64,000 nt of DNA from VXPQ01 sp965117025 (GCA_965117025.1 OZ220746.1:310001-374000); one strand, 5' to 3'. Shown: positions 24,914 to 33,982, numbered from the stretch's first letter. The notes: a model not told the origin generated them from the letters alone. Program-made: numbers and translations.

Positions 24914-25065
24914 GTGGAGCTAAAAGCGAAGAAGCGTCTGAAGAAACCGGGAAGGAACCGAACGTAATACGGGCATACCGTAGAGTACGACAAAAGGAAT
25001 ACGGGTGTTGTGCATTTGAGAATCAGGTCCTTGATTCATGGCACGGCCAGGTACGAAGTGCCCTG

Positions 25066-26304
25066 TCACGGGCTCGGGCTCTCCCGCAAACGCATCTTCG
25101 GGGTATACCAATAGGTCAGTGCGCGCCAGGCCCATTCCAGCGGGCCGTATGCGAAGCGCCGCAGCCAGACGGGCGACAGCCACAGCTGAACAAGCCATAC
25201 GGCAAGTACGACAAAGAGTTGCTGATAGCGCTCGACACTCCCGAACAGCCCGAACCCGTGCCCATAGAAAAGGAGCGTGCACAAAACGGTTTGGAGGATG
25301 TAATTCGTGAACGCCAGCCGGCCCACGGCGGCAAGGCGGCGCTGCAGGCTCGCAAAGACGCCCTTCTGCACCGCCAGCATGATCAGGCCCAGATAGCCGA
25401 GCGCAACGCCCGTACTGCCCCAGTAGTTGAATTGCACCCCCGTGAAGAACGAGCGCTGCCAGGTCCAGTCTCCGGAAAAATTCCACCACAAGCCTGCGCA
25501 GATCGCCGTCAGCCCCGCCGCCATGCCGATGAGGATCATACGCCGGTAGAACCGGCCGCTCCGCGCTGCACTCAATACGCCCCACTTGTAAAGCGCCATG
25601 CCTACCAGCATGGCCCCGCCGCACGGCCATAACATGAACAACGGCATGACGAAGGTGTGCATTTCGAAGGCCGCACGCACACGGTAGGCCTGCTGGGCCA
25701 TCCAGCCTCCCTGGTACGCAGCCAGTTCCGCCTCGAGCGTGGCAGCGTCCGGCGTCCAGAAAGACGTCACGCCGGCGACGTCTTCCGGCGACGCATAATT
25801 CATCAGCCCCCAGGCAGAAAAGAGATTCAGGAATGTGGCCACCGAGAAAACACAGATGCCCAGCACCAGGAGGCGCCGGGGGGAGCGGTTGCGAAACAGG
25901 TATATCCCGCAGCCGCATATGGCGTACGGCACCAGGATGTCCCCCGTCCAAAGGAAATAGACATGGAGCAGGCCGAAAACCAGCAGCCAGAACATCCTTC
26001 GGTAGTGCACGGCGGCGGATCGTCCGCTGCGGGCCTCCGCCCGGTCCGCAAACAGGCAGACGCCCGCCCCGAACAGCATCGAGAACAGCGTCATGAATTT
26101 CTGATCGGCCAGGACATGGCCGGCCAGCCAAACCGCCAGATTGACACCGGTCAGATCACCCCACGCCGTCGGATTCACGTAGGCGGCGGTCGGCATGGAG
26201 AACGATTGCACGTTCATGATGAGAATGCCGAGCAAGGCGAAGCCCCGGAGCACATCGAGACTTTGTATCCGCTCGCCGGGAGCAACCGGCGTATAGGTGG
26301 ACAT
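25066..26304 (-). CDS. DUF418 family membrane protein
   Basis: This 412-aa multispanning protein begins with RIQSLDVLRGFALLGILIMN, the hallmark N-terminus of the DUF418/YeiB family (acyltransferase-3-like topology). It includes QKFMTLFSMLFGAG near residue 70 and a C-terminal DUF418 half with FTNYILQTVLCTLLFYGHGFGLFG, ending GPLEWAWRALTYW. Members are inner-membrane proteins of unknown function, possibly transporters or acyl-group modifiers. About 10 helices are visible. It is alone on this strand, and a large frame in another phase (24920-26131) is its shadow. I am confident of the family but not of a function. Confidence 0.92.
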   Translation of the reverse strand: MSTYTPVAPGERIQSLDVLRGFALLGILIMNVQSFSMPTAAYVNPTAWGDLTGVNLAVWLAGHVLADQKFMTLFSMLFGAGVCLFADRAEARSGRSAAVHYRRMFWLLVFGLLHVYFLWTGDILVPYAICGCGIYLFRNRSPRRLLVLGICVFSVATFLNLFSAWGLMNYASPEDVAGVTSFWTPDAATLEAELAAYQGGWMAQQAYRVRAAFEMHTFVMPLFMLWPCGGAMLVGMALYKWGVLSAARSGRFYRRMILIGMAAGLTAICAGLWWNFSGDWTWQRSFFTGVQFNYWGSTGVALGYLGLIMLAVQKGVFASLQRRLAAVGRLAFTNYILQTVLCTLLFYGHGFGLFGSVERYQQLFVVLAVWLVQLWLSPVWLRRFAYGPLEWAWRALTYWYTPKMRLRESPSP

Positions 26305-26549
26305 AGTGGAGCGGAAAAACAGCGGAAAATGACTGTAAATACAGGTCTTAGCGACCTATTGCGACCGCGGTGAAACTACCTGTCGCGACGAAATGGCGCA
26401 ATACGGGCCCGTACGTTCCTGTACGGGATAAAGATACGCGGGTTGCAGCTTTTGCGGGATTCGCCTTCCACATTCCGAATTGTCCCGCAGGCGAGCGTAA
26501 ATCCTTTGAGATTATGCAAAGGCCGAAGGCGCAAATCCCTGCGCGGCGC

Positions 26550-26981
26550 CTATGCATCATTGCGCTCATGGTGAGGCACGACTTCCCCCCGCTCTATGTA
26601 TCGGCGAAGCAACCGGAGGTACATGCACCACCAGAATGAACACACCCGGTAGTGATCGGTTATTTCGGCCCACCCCGTATGATAGAAATCGACCTGCGTA
26701 GCATCCCCGACGGTCTTGAGTTGAAACCCGACGTGCGTTCCCATCCAGTCGGGAGCGGCCTTGATCATTTTCCATTCCAGCACGGCCCCGGGTTCGCAGC
26801 GGACGACTTCGGCCTGCCATTGATAATCCGGGCCGAACCCGAAATCGTAGATTGCGCCGAATTCGGGAACCCCGCCGGCGGTCAGGGTCCACCAGGAATT
26901 AAGGCCTTCGGCGGTGCTGATGGCTTCAAAGATGCGTTCTTTCGAACCAGCGATCGACAGGGTGTGATAGATATCCGGCAT
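26550..26981 (-). CDS. SRPBCC/AHSA1-like protein
   Basis: This 143-aa protein has the START-like fold typical of SRPBCC and Aha1-type proteins: an N-terminal strand (IYHTLSIAGSKERIFEAIS), the loop EGLNSWWTLTAGG, and later strands such as VLEWKMIKAAPDWMGTHVGF and TQVDFYHTGWAE, ending in a long C-terminal helix. Such proteins bind small hydrophobic ligands or act on stress clients; the ligand is unknown. It lies 4 bases after the end of the DUF2569 gene on the minus strand, so the two are probably co-transcribed. The start at ATG 26981 is natural for the first strand. Confidence 0.88.
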   Translation of the reverse strand: MPDIYHTLSIAGSKERIFEAISTAEGLNSWWTLTAGGVPEFGAIYDFGFGPDYQWQAEVVRCEPGAVLEWKMIKAAPDWMGTHVGFQLKTVGDATQVDFYHTGWAEITDHYRVCSFWWCMYLRLLRRYIERGEVVPHHERNDA

Positions 26982-26985
26982 TTTT

Positions 26986-27408
26986 TCAAGAGAAAGTGTT
27001 TCTGACGCGCACCGAGTTTTTGAAGTATTTCGTCCAGACGATCGCCCACCCCAGCGAGAAAATAACTATTCCCAGAAGAATCGGCAGGGCAACGAGCAAT
27101 TCCTCACTGCTCAATCGCGGCTGCCCCTCCATAATCCTGTGAAACAACACGCCATATACGATACGGAGGGTAATCAGGATGGATGCAACCCACAATACAG
27201 CGATATTCCACTTCGGCGCCCGTGGAGACTTCAATACAATAAGCAATAGCGGACTTGCAAGCGCCAGGAAGATCACGGCCATAAGCAAGACGGGATAGTC
27301 GAAAAACCATCCTGACAGGCCCGCCGAATAGAACAACGTGAGCGGAATCGAGCCGATGACGTAAACCAGCAACCAACCCCCTATGCTTTTCATACGGTCT
27401 TTTGCCAT
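26986..27408 (-). CDS. DUF2569-like four-helix membrane protein
   Basis: This 140-aa protein has four hydrophobic helices, the first beginning IGGWLLVYVIGSIPLTLF, and ends with YFKNSVRVRNTF. That ending and the opening GGWL are characteristic of DUF2569, a small inner-membrane family of unknown role. It is the first gene of a two-gene minus-strand unit with the SRPBCC protein. The start at ATG 27408 has no upstream alternative in frame before a stop. The function is unknown. Confidence 0.75.
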   Translation of the reverse strand: MAKDRMKSIGGWLLVYVIGSIPLTLFYSAGLSGWFFDYPVLLMAVIFLALASPLLLIVLKSPRAPKWNIAVLWVASILITLRIVYGVLFHRIMEGQPRLSSEELLVALPILLGIVIFSLGWAIVWTKYFKNSVRVRNTFS

Positions 27409-27515
27409 CAGAACCTCTCTTCCCCGCTGTAAACTCGCCCCGTCCCGAAACGCAGGCGTGGTGAGCGCGTCACGCCGCCTGACATTCCCTTTCGGTTAGC
27501 CCGCCAATACTCCCT

Positions 27516-28019
27516 TCACGACCCGTCCCATGGTCGGCGGCGGGGTATCCAGCGCGGCACATTCGCCCTGTAGCGCCGATAGTCTTCGCCAAACCGCCGT
27601 TCCAGACCCGGTTCTTCAAAAAATATGAAAAAGACCGTGTTGAGGAGGAAAAAGACGAGCATCCAACCGGCCAGATACCACGAGCCGAGCAGCAACGACT
27701 CGGCGACGAGCATGACATTTACGCTCGTCAGCATGGGGTTTCGGACATGGCGGTAAGGACCGCGAACAACCAGCTTTTGGGGCGGAGCCCACGGTGCGGG
27801 CGTACCCTTCCCGACCTTCACAAACAACCTGACCGTCCAGACGGCAAAAAAGAGGCCGGTCGCTCCCAGTAAAAGACCTGCCCAGAACCTGAGATTTTCA
27901 GGCCCCGCCAGCGCCATAGCCCCTGGCGAGCCCGCCGAAAGCCATAGTATTGCCCCCGGAATGAAAACAAGGGCCGTCCCGGGCAGGATGACAATGGCCT
28001 TGATGAGTTGCAGATTCAT
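27516..28019 (-). CDS. Isoprenylcysteine carboxyl methyltransferase-family membrane protein
   Basis: This 167-aa protein has four to five hydrophobic helices and the ICMT/PEMT-like core: KLVVRGPYRHVRNPMLTSV near residues 85-105, which holds the SAM-binding R-N-P motif, then the C-terminal EEPGLERRFGEDYRRY. Bacterial members methylate small hydrophobic substrates; the precise target is unknown. Relatives are often found beside metal-resistance genes. The gene lies 55 bases downstream of a 25-codon gene for a cysteine-rich peptide on the same strand, so the two could form one transcript. The start at ATG 28019 precedes the first helix. Confidence 0.85.
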   Translation of the reverse strand: MNLQLIKAIVILPGTALVFIPGAILWLSAGSPGAMALAGPENLRFWAGLLLGATGLFFAVWTVRLFVKVGKGTPAPWAPPQKLVVRGPYRHVRNPMLTSVNVMLVAESLLLGSWYLAGWMLVFFLLNTVFFIFFEEPGLERRFGEDYRRYRANVPRWIPRRRPWDGS

Positions 28020-28074
28020 GCAGGTTCCTTACTCCACATGCGTTCGGAGCACAGGACCTGATAGAAGCAAGGCG

Positions 28075-28152
28075 TTACGCTTTGCGACAGCAACAGCAAC
28101 AAGAGCAGCACTTCTCGCAAGAGCAGCACTTGCAGCTTTGGGGAGTGTTCAT
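28075..28152 (-). CDS. Small cysteine-rich (metallothionein-like) peptide
   Basis: A 25-codon frame starts at ATG 28152 and stops at TAA 28075. The product starts MNTPQS and has the core CKCCSCEKCCSCCCCC, so 11 of its 25 residues are Cys, all within residues 7-22, followed by a short basic tail. A good ribosome site, GAGG, lies 6 bases before the ATG. The Cys-Lys-Cys-Cys-Ser-Cys spacing is what a metal-thiolate cluster peptide would have, but it matches no family I can name. It is too short for ordinary gene calling. The next gene downstream on the same strand is an isoprenylcysteine methyltransferase-like protein. A metal-binding role is inference. Confidence 0.6.
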   Translation of the reverse strand: MNTPQSCKCCSCEKCCSCCCCCRKA

Positions 28153-28473
28153 GGTATCCTCGACATGCATAATGATTTGCGTTCCTTCCTGTATGACGAC
28201 AAAGAACAATCCGCATTGTTCCTGCATACATCCGGCTTATCCTTCTAATCGCCCCAAAGTCCCCCATTCAGGAGGGAAACACCGGCAACGGCTTCGCCCG
28301 CCTGGAAATGCTTCAGGGGGGCGGAGTATGGGGGCTGTTGTGGTTGGCGACCACCTCCATGATTGGTAACTTGCACTTCCTGCAAATCCCCGGCCTGGAA
28401 GCGACCTGTCCTAAACGCTTGGCGTACACGATGATCAAGAAAGCCCGGATCGCTTACCCCGTCCAGGAGCCCA
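28153..28473. promoter_or_regulatory. Divergent intergenic region, no gene recognised
   Basis: This 321-bp region separates the minus-strand Cys-rich peptide gene from the plus-strand DUF1295 gene and probably contains promoters for both. Short frames on both strands (for example 28308-28493 plus and 28245-28505 minus) overlap one another and lack family features. No clear operator was recognised. Confidence 0.45.
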
Positions 28474-29343
28474 TTGCCTCCCGCTATGCCTGACCTCAAC
28501 TTCATACCCCATCCATTGATTGGAACGCCTTACGGCGCAGCGCTGGACCTGTGCATTATCCTTGCGATCATCGCCTACCTCTTGTCGGTGATCACACGCG
28601 AATATTCCTGGGTCGACCGCCTCTGGACCACTTGCCCGCCGATCTACTGTTTGATCGTCGCTGCATCGCTGGATTTCGAGTCCGCCCGGGTAAACCTGAT
28701 GACGTTGCTCGTTTTCCTGTGGGGAGCGCGGCTCACCTTCAACTATGCGCGCAAAGGGGGATTCGCCAAAGGCGGGGAAGATTATCGTTGGCTGGAGATC
28801 CGCAAGCGCATCGGCCCCGTCCGGTTTCAGTTATTGAACCTGGTGTTCATCGCTCCCGGACAGATGCTCATCGTCTGGCTGTTCACGGCGCCCGTGCACA
28901 TTGCCTGGATGCATCCGGACGTGCCGCTGAATTGGATCGATATCGTGACGGCGCTGGTGTTTTTCACCCTATGGATCGGAGAAATCGTGGGCGATGAACA
29001 GATGTGGCGCTTTCAGCAGGAAAAGAAGCGCAAGATCGCGGCCGGCGAACCGGTCGGGCAGGGCTTCATAACGTCGGGCCTGTTCGCCTGGTCCCGGCAT
29101 CCGAGCTATTTCTGCGAGCTCGGCATGTGGTGGAGTTTCTACTGGTTCACGATCGCGGCCTCGGGACAACTCGTCAATTGGACCATGCCGGGGTTCATGG
29201 TGCTGACCATGGTTTTCTTCGGCTCGTCACGGCTTGCCGAGTCCATCTCGCTTTCCAAATATCCGTCCTACGCAGATTATCAGGCGAGTACTCCACGCAT
29301 CATCCCGTTCACCGGAATCGGCAAGATCAGGCGGTCAGGGTGA
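28474..29343 (+). CDS. DUF1295 (steroid 5-alpha-reductase-like) membrane protein
   Basis: This 289-aa integral membrane protein belongs to the DUF1295 family related to 3-oxo-5-alpha-steroid 4-dehydrogenases. Features are SWVDRLWTTCPPIYC near residue 45, WGARLTFNYARKGGF near residue 90, and the C-terminal SGLFAWSRHPSYFCELGMWWSFY with the family's R-H-P-x-Y-x-x-E motif. It probably reduces or modifies a lipid, but no substrate is known. TTG 28474 is 4 bases after AGGAG; ATG 28486 is an alternative start with worse spacing. It is divergent from the Cys-rich peptide/ICMT unit, which is also a membrane methyltransferase-like system. Confidence 0.88.
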   Translation: MPPAMPDLNFIPHPLIGTPYGAALDLCIILAIIAYLLSVITREYSWVDRLWTTCPPIYCLIVAASLDFESARVNLMTLLVFLWGARLTFNYARKGGFAKGGEDYRWLEIRKRIGPVRFQLLNLVFIAPGQMLIVWLFTAPVHIAWMHPDVPLNWIDIVTALVFFTLWIGEIVGDEQMWRFQQEKKRKIAAGEPVGQGFITSGLFAWSRHPSYFCELGMWWSFYWFTIAASGQLVNWTMPGFMVLTMVFFGSSRLAESISLSKYPSYADYQASTPRIIPFTGIGKIRRSG

Positions 29344-29487
29344 AGGCCTGATCTGTTTGCCGGACATGCTATAGAGGACAGCCCGTTCAATAGATTTTGC
29401 GGGCACATTCCATGCTTTAACTTCACCATACTATTGACATCACATCAGTTTCTTCGTAAATGTTATCGATAACATTCCCCTTTTCGA

Positions 29488-30183
29488 ATGGTCACGATGG
29501 AGCGGAGAACGTACTTGCGACTGGAAATACGATTCGTTGCCGTGATGCTGGCAACCTGCATGCTTGTAGCGGCCCTGGCAATCCAGGATCGCCCTGATGA
29601 CCTGTTGCATCGCGCCGCGGAGGCGGAAGATGTCGAGACGGTCTCCACACTCATCGAACAGGGTGCCGACGTGAATGCTCGTATGGGCGATTGGCCCCCC
29701 TTGCATCGCGCGGCGGCGGCGGGACACGTAGCGATCGCCCGGCGGCTCCTTGCGGCAGGCGCCGAAGTAGACGCCCCTGGTGCGGCCGGATGGACGCCGC
29801 TGCATCGGGCAGTGAAGATGGGGCACGTGGAGATGGCGACGCTCCTCTTAGCGAACGGGGCGGATGTACACGCGAAGGGCATCAACGGTTGGACGCCACT
29901 GCTTCGGGCTGCAATGGCCGGACAGGCTGAAACGGGTCATCTCCTGATCGAAGCCGGAGCCGAGATCGACCAGAGAAACATCCCCAGCGGCTGGACGGTG
30001 CTGCACTGGGCGGTCTTTAGCGGTAGCCTGGAACTGGTCCGATATCTGCTCGATGCCGGTGCAGGGGTTCATGCCAGGGCCGGGACAGGGCCCACGCCGC
30101 AAGGAAATACACCCATGGGGTTGGCGGCGCACTACGGCCACGATGAGATCAGAGCACTGCTTCTTGAACATGCAGGACCGTAA
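29488..30183 (+). CDS. Exported ankyrin-repeat protein
   Basis: This 231-aa protein has an N-terminal hydrophobic signal/anchor (FVAVMLATCMLVAALAI) and then about six ankyrin repeats, with cores such as PLHRAAAAGHVAIARRLLAAG, TPLHRAVKMGHVEMATLLL, TPLLRAAMAGQAETGHLLI and TVLHWAVFSGSLELVRYLL. Ankyrin solenoids bind proteins; the partner is not known. The signal places it in the periplasm or attached to the inner membrane. It ends 15 bases before the downstream sulfatase, so it may be co-transcribed with that gene and the maturase. The start at ATG 29488 could instead be the second ATG, 9 bases on. Confidence 0.88.
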   Translation: MVTMERRTYLRLEIRFVAVMLATCMLVAALAIQDRPDDLLHRAAEAEDVETVSTLIEQGADVNARMGDWPPLHRAAAAGHVAIARRLLAAGAEVDAPGAAGWTPLHRAVKMGHVEMATLLLANGADVHAKGINGWTPLLRAAMAGQAETGHLLIEAGAEIDQRNIPSGWTVLHWAVFSGSLELVRYLLDAGAGVHARAGTGPTPQGNTPMGLAAHYGHDEIRALLLEHAGP

Positions 30184-30198
30184 AACGAGAGGGTATCG

Positions 30199-31755
30199 AT
30201 GAACGAACCGCGTGATATATCGGGAGGCGTCTTCCGAAAGAACAAACCGGGGGAGCAAAGCCGGCGGGAATTCCTGAAACTGGCAGCAACCGCCGGTGTG
30301 GCCGCTGCCGTGCCGGGTCTTTCCGCCTGCGGGAACGACACACCGGACGGACGACCACCCAACGTCATTGTTATCTTTGCCGACGACCTGGGCTATGGCG
30401 ATCTGGCCTGTTACGGCTCGGAAACCATCCGCACGCCCAATCTGGACGGCCTTGCTGCTGAGGGCATGCGCTTCACGGATTTTCGCGTGACGTGCTCCGT
30501 GTGCAGCCCCTCCAGAGCTTCCCTGTTGACCGGGCGCTATCCGTCTCGCTGCGGGATGCCCTATGCTGTGGGCGGGGTCTATTCGGACCTGGGCCTGCAA
30601 GAAAGCGAAGTCACGATAGCCGGGTTACTTAAGGACGAAGGGTATGCAACGGCCTGTATCGGCAAATGGCACCTCGGCGTACCCCAGGGCTTCAATTACC
30701 GGACCCACGAGGGATTTACGTCATCTTCGGAGTTTCACCCGAACCGGCATGGCTTCGACCTCTTCTACGGCATGGTGGGTAACTCGAACCCGGATGGATC
30801 CACCCCGCTGCTTGAGAACGATGGCATCGTGGATCCGGATGCTCATGTCACGACGATCACGGAGCATTTCACCCGACGCGCGATCGACTTCATCCGTGTA
30901 AACCGGGATCGGCCGTTCTTCATCTATCTTCCCCACACCCGGTCGCACGCCCCGTGGATGGCGAATCCGAGGTTTGCGGGACAATCCCGGGACGGTGTCT
31001 ACGGAGACATGGTGGAAGAAATCGACTGGAGTACGGGTGAGGTGCTGAAAACACTGGACGAGCTCGGCCTCACGGAAAACACTCTTGTGATCTTTGCCAC
31101 AGATAATGGAGCCAGTCCATCGCCTACGTATGGATCGAACGCCCCGCTGCGCGGCGGGAAAGGCTCTACGTTCGAGGGGGGCATGCGCGTGCCCTGCATC
31201 ATGCGCTGGCCCGGTGGGGTCCTTGCCGGGCGAACGAACGCCGCAATGATAAATGTGATGGACCTGTTACCGACGATAGCTGGCCTGGCAGGAGCCCGCC
31301 TGCCGGAAGACCGGGTAATCGACGGAATGGACCTCCGGCCGGTGCTTTCCGGCGCCGAAGAGACTATAGCTCCTGACCGGATGTTTTATTACTACAATGG
31401 GCTGAACCTGCAAGCCGTGCGTGAGGGCCGGTGGAAGTTGCATCTGCCGCGTCGGCCCGAGATGCTTGTGTGGTGGGATTCAGGATTGGACGAACTCGAA
31501 GCGCCCATGCTTTTCGATCTGGAAACGGACCCCGGCGAAACGAACGACCTGGCTGCGCAGCACCCCGAGGTTGTTGAGCGGCTGCTGGCGAAGGCTGAAC
31601 AAATTCGCGCCGAATTGGGATCGTGGGAGCAAGAGGGCAGGGATCAGAAACCCATCGAGCACTTGATGGACGACCGCCGTCGTCTGCGTCACCTGCGAAC
31701 ACAACAGGGACATCAGGATATGGGAAGGGATGTACCGTCTACCCGATATCGCTAA
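30199..31755 (+). CDS. S1-family sulfatase with TAT signal
   Basis: This 518-aa sulfatase carries a twin-arginine signal (SRREFLKLAATAGVAAAVPG) ending in a lipobox-like LSAC. Active-site features are VIVIFADDLGYGD near residue 60, the formylglycine motif C-S-P-S-R at Cys102, GKWHLGVPQ near residue 155, and ATDNGASPSP near residue 300. TAT export suggests it folds in the cytoplasm, where the neighbouring maturase can convert Cys102 to formylglycine before export. It hydrolyses sulfate esters, likely on a polysaccharide. The stop lies 38 bases before the maturase start, and the gene set continues with aldolase/isomerase genes on the other strand. Confidence 0.95.
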   Translation: MNEPRDISGGVFRKNKPGEQSRREFLKLAATAGVAAAVPGLSACGNDTPDGRPPNVIVIFADDLGYGDLACYGSETIRTPNLDGLAAEGMRFTDFRVTCSVCSPSRASLLTGRYPSRCGMPYAVGGVYSDLGLQESEVTIAGLLKDEGYATACIGKWHLGVPQGFNYRTHEGFTSSSEFHPNRHGFDLFYGMVGNSNPDGSTPLLENDGIVDPDAHVTTITEHFTRRAIDFIRVNRDRPFFIYLPHTRSHAPWMANPRFAGQSRDGVYGDMVEEIDWSTGEVLKTLDELGLTENTLVIFATDNGASPSPTYGSNAPLRGGKGSTFEGGMRVPCIMRWPGGVLAGRTNAAMINVMDLLPTIAGLAGARLPEDRVIDGMDLRPVLSGAEETIAPDRMFYYYNGLNLQAVREGRWKLHLPRRPEMLVWWDSGLDELEAPMLFDLETDPGETNDLAAQHPEVVERLLAKAEQIRAELGSWEQEGRDQKPIEHLMDDRRRLRHLRTQQGHQDMGRDVPSTRYR

Positions 31756-31793
31756 CCCGCATTTTGTCCGGAAGGGCCTTGGACGTGTGGGTA

Positions 31794-33206
31794 ATGGTTG
31801 GAAAAGACATCCTCATGAAAAAGGAACATGATCTGAATCCCGTTATGGAGCCTGTAGCGAACGATTCGAAGACGGCCTTCCATGTGATGACGAAACCCAT
31901 CGGGCCGCTTTGCAATCTGGACTGCACATATTGTTTCTATCTGGAGAAGGAAAACCTCTATCCTCAAGCGCAGAAGAAAGCGGTCTGGTCGATGCAGGAC
32001 GATGTCCTGGAAACCTATATTCGGCAATACATTGCATCGCAGGACACGCCGGTCGTCAGCTTTGCCTGGCAGGGGGGTGAGCCCACGCTGCTGGGGGTGG
32101 AATACTTCCGAAAGGTCGTAGCACTCCAGAAAGAATACGCAGACGGCAGGAAAGTCGAGAATGCTTTCCAGACCAACGGGGTAATTCTTGATGATACGTG
32201 GTGCGCCTTCTTTGCGGAGCATAACTTTCTGATCGGGCTTTCCATCGACGGCCCGCGCGCGCTACACGACAGATACCGGGTGGACAAAGGGGGGCAGCCT
32301 ACTTTCGATCGGGTGATACAGGGGCTTTCCTATCTGAAGAAACACGATGTGGCCTTTAACACGCTGACGGTCGTCCAGCGTCATAACGGAGACTATCCAC
32401 TTGAGGTCTACCGATTTTTGAAGGAGATCGGTAGCGGGTTTATGCAGTTCATCCCGATTGTAGAGCGTGTGGCAACCGAGCCGGGATTGGATCATTTGTC
32501 GCTTGTTTCTCCTGATTTTGCCTATGAGGCCGTTGTTTCCGAGTGGTCGGTCGAGCCGGAGCAGTATGGCCGGTTCCTGTGCACCATTTTCGATGAATGG
32601 GTGCGCAATGATGTCGGTCAATACTTCGTCCAACTCTTTGATGTGGCGCTGGAATCCTGGATCGGGAGGAAACCAGGCCTTTGTGTGTTTCGCGAAACGT
32701 GCGGCGATGCGCTCGCACTCGAGCACAATGGGGATCTCTATTCCTGTGATCACTTCGTCTATCCTGCCAACAAGCTGGGCAACATCATGGATAAGCCGCT
32801 GCTATCCATGACGAATTCTCTCCAGCAGCAATCATTCGGGGCCGCAAAACAAGATACGCTGCCGGATTACTGCCGTCGGTGTGACGTGCGTTTCGCCTGC
32901 AACGGCGAATGTCCCAAAAAGCGTTTTATGAAGACGCCCGACGGCGAGGCAGGACTAAACTACTTGTGTGCCGGTTACAAGATGTTTTTCAAGCACATCG
33001 ACCCCTACATGAGATTCATGGCCGGTCAGCTTTACCAGAGAAGAGCGCCTGCTGATGTCATGGTGTGGTCCCGCTGGCGGGATTTCCATGCCAGTGGCGG
33101 GCCCACAGGCCGGAATAAGCCCTGTCCCTGCGGCAGCGGCAGGAAATACAAGGTGTGTTGTGGGACTTTGAGGAATGGCGGTGATCAGCTTGCAGGATCT
33201 GCATGA
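31794..33206 (+). CDS. Anaerobic sulfatase-maturing enzyme with C-terminal SEC-C motif
   Basis: This 470-aa radical-SAM enzyme makes formylglycine in S1 sulfatases. The radical-SAM cluster motif is C-N-L-D-C-T-Y-C at Cys40, Cys44 and Cys47. Two further Fe-S sites lie in the SPASM-like C-terminal region (YSCDHFVYP, CRRCDVRFACNGECPKKRF, YLCAGY). The final 30 residues add GRNKPCPCGSGRKYKVCCG, a SEC-C zinc-binding motif more usual in SecA. The start at ATG 31794 was chosen because residues upstream (opening at 31623) overlap the sulfatase gene. It directly follows a Cys-type sulfatase, its expected substrate, and another sits at 12329. Its 3' end overlaps the convergent aldolase by 22 bases. Confidence 0.94.
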   Translation: MVGKDILMKKEHDLNPVMEPVANDSKTAFHVMTKPIGPLCNLDCTYCFYLEKENLYPQAQKKAVWSMQDDVLETYIRQYIASQDTPVVSFAWQGGEPTLLGVEYFRKVVALQKEYADGRKVENAFQTNGVILDDTWCAFFAEHNFLIGLSIDGPRALHDRYRVDKGGQPTFDRVIQGLSYLKKHDVAFNTLTVVQRHNGDYPLEVYRFLKEIGSGFMQFIPIVERVATEPGLDHLSLVSPDFAYEAVVSEWSVEPEQYGRFLCTIFDEWVRNDVGQYFVQLFDVALESWIGRKPGLCVFRETCGDALALEHNGDLYSCDHFVYPANKLGNIMDKPLLSMTNSLQQQSFGAAKQDTLPDYCRRCDVRFACNGECPKKRFMKTPDGEAGLNYLCAGYKMFFKHIDPYMRFMAGQLYQRRAPADVMVWSRWRDFHASGGPTGRNKPCPCGSGRKYKVCCGTLRNGGDQLAGSA

Positions 33207-33982
33207 TCTGACCGGGGCAGATGACGCTCAAGCATGCGCTGCCGATAGTGTTCGTCGGTGCGTCCGGCAATGCGATAAACCTCGGATTCATCCATGAAGA
33301 TTGGCCCTCCGAGGGTCGCGGCGCCGACGAAGATGCGGGCCGCCTTCTCTGCCATGGCCAGCGCCGCGATGACCTCCGTGTGCTGCGCTCCCAAGGCGAT
33401 GACGCCATGGTTCTCAAGCAAAATGGTCTTGGGCAGCACCCCCGTTCTTTTCCGAAACGTTTCCACTTCCCTGGCCATGCACCGAGCCAGCGTAAAGCCA
33501 GGATCCACGTAAGGTATCAGAACGGATTCCACGCCACAGTAGACGACCTGGTCGGGAATCACGTGCCGGGCGGCGAAGTCCCGCTTTCGCGGTGAGCAGA
33601 GCACTTGGTTGACGGCGATGGCGTGGGTGTGCCCGATGATCCGGATGCCCGGCAGAGTCAGTAACCAGGCGTGAAACAGGCTCTCGACCGAGGGCTTGAG
33701 GGCGTCCGGATCCATGCGCACTTCCAGTAGCAACCTCTCTATTTCCTCATCGGTAAGGTCTTCCCCTCCCTCCAAAGCCGCCAGCAAGGGCCGGGCATCA
33801 ACCCCTACCAGTTCTTCGGGTTTCAGCGTGGACATCCGGGTACCACTGGCTTTAATAAGGAAGTGATGGTCATCCAGCTTGCCCGAGACATTCCCCTCCC
33901 CGGCGATAGCCATATGCCGCCCATCCCCGAGATCGTGCGCGAGGTCAAGTAACAGGCGGCGGATATTTTCCGTGGAGGTCAT
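33185..33982 (-). CDS. Class II aldolase/adducin family protein
   Basis: This 265-aa enzyme has the class II aldolase fold, with zinc-ligand His residues in IIGHTHAIAVN near residue 117 and HGVIALG near residue 200, and a Glu/Gly-rich N-terminal phosphate region (AIAGEGNVSGKL near residue 25). Family members are L-fuculose-1-phosphate or L-ribulose-5-phosphate-type aldolases and epimerases. The fucose isomerase-like gene directly upstream (43 bases) makes a fuculose-phosphate-type aldolase role plausible. The start at ATG 33982 begins MTSTENIRR. Longer frames start inside the upstream intergenic gap and are not preferred. Confidence 0.88.
   Translation of the reverse strand: MTSTENIRRLLLDLAHDLGDGRHMAIAGEGNVSGKLDDHHFLIKASGTRMSTLKPEELVGVDARPLLAALEGGEDLTDEEIERLLLEVRMDPDALKPSVESLFHAWLLTLPGIRIIGHTHAIAVNQVLCSPRKRDFAARHVIPDQVVYCGVESVLIPYVDPGFTLARCMAREVETFRKRTGVLPKTILLENHGVIALGAQHTEVIAALAMAEKAARIFVGAATLGGPIFMDESEVYRIAGRTDEHYRQRMLERHLPRSDHADPAS

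Noticed and set aside
28245..28505. 86-aa minus frame between the Cys-rich peptide and DUF1295 genes
   Set aside because: It overlaps the DUF1295 start and lacks a ribosome site.
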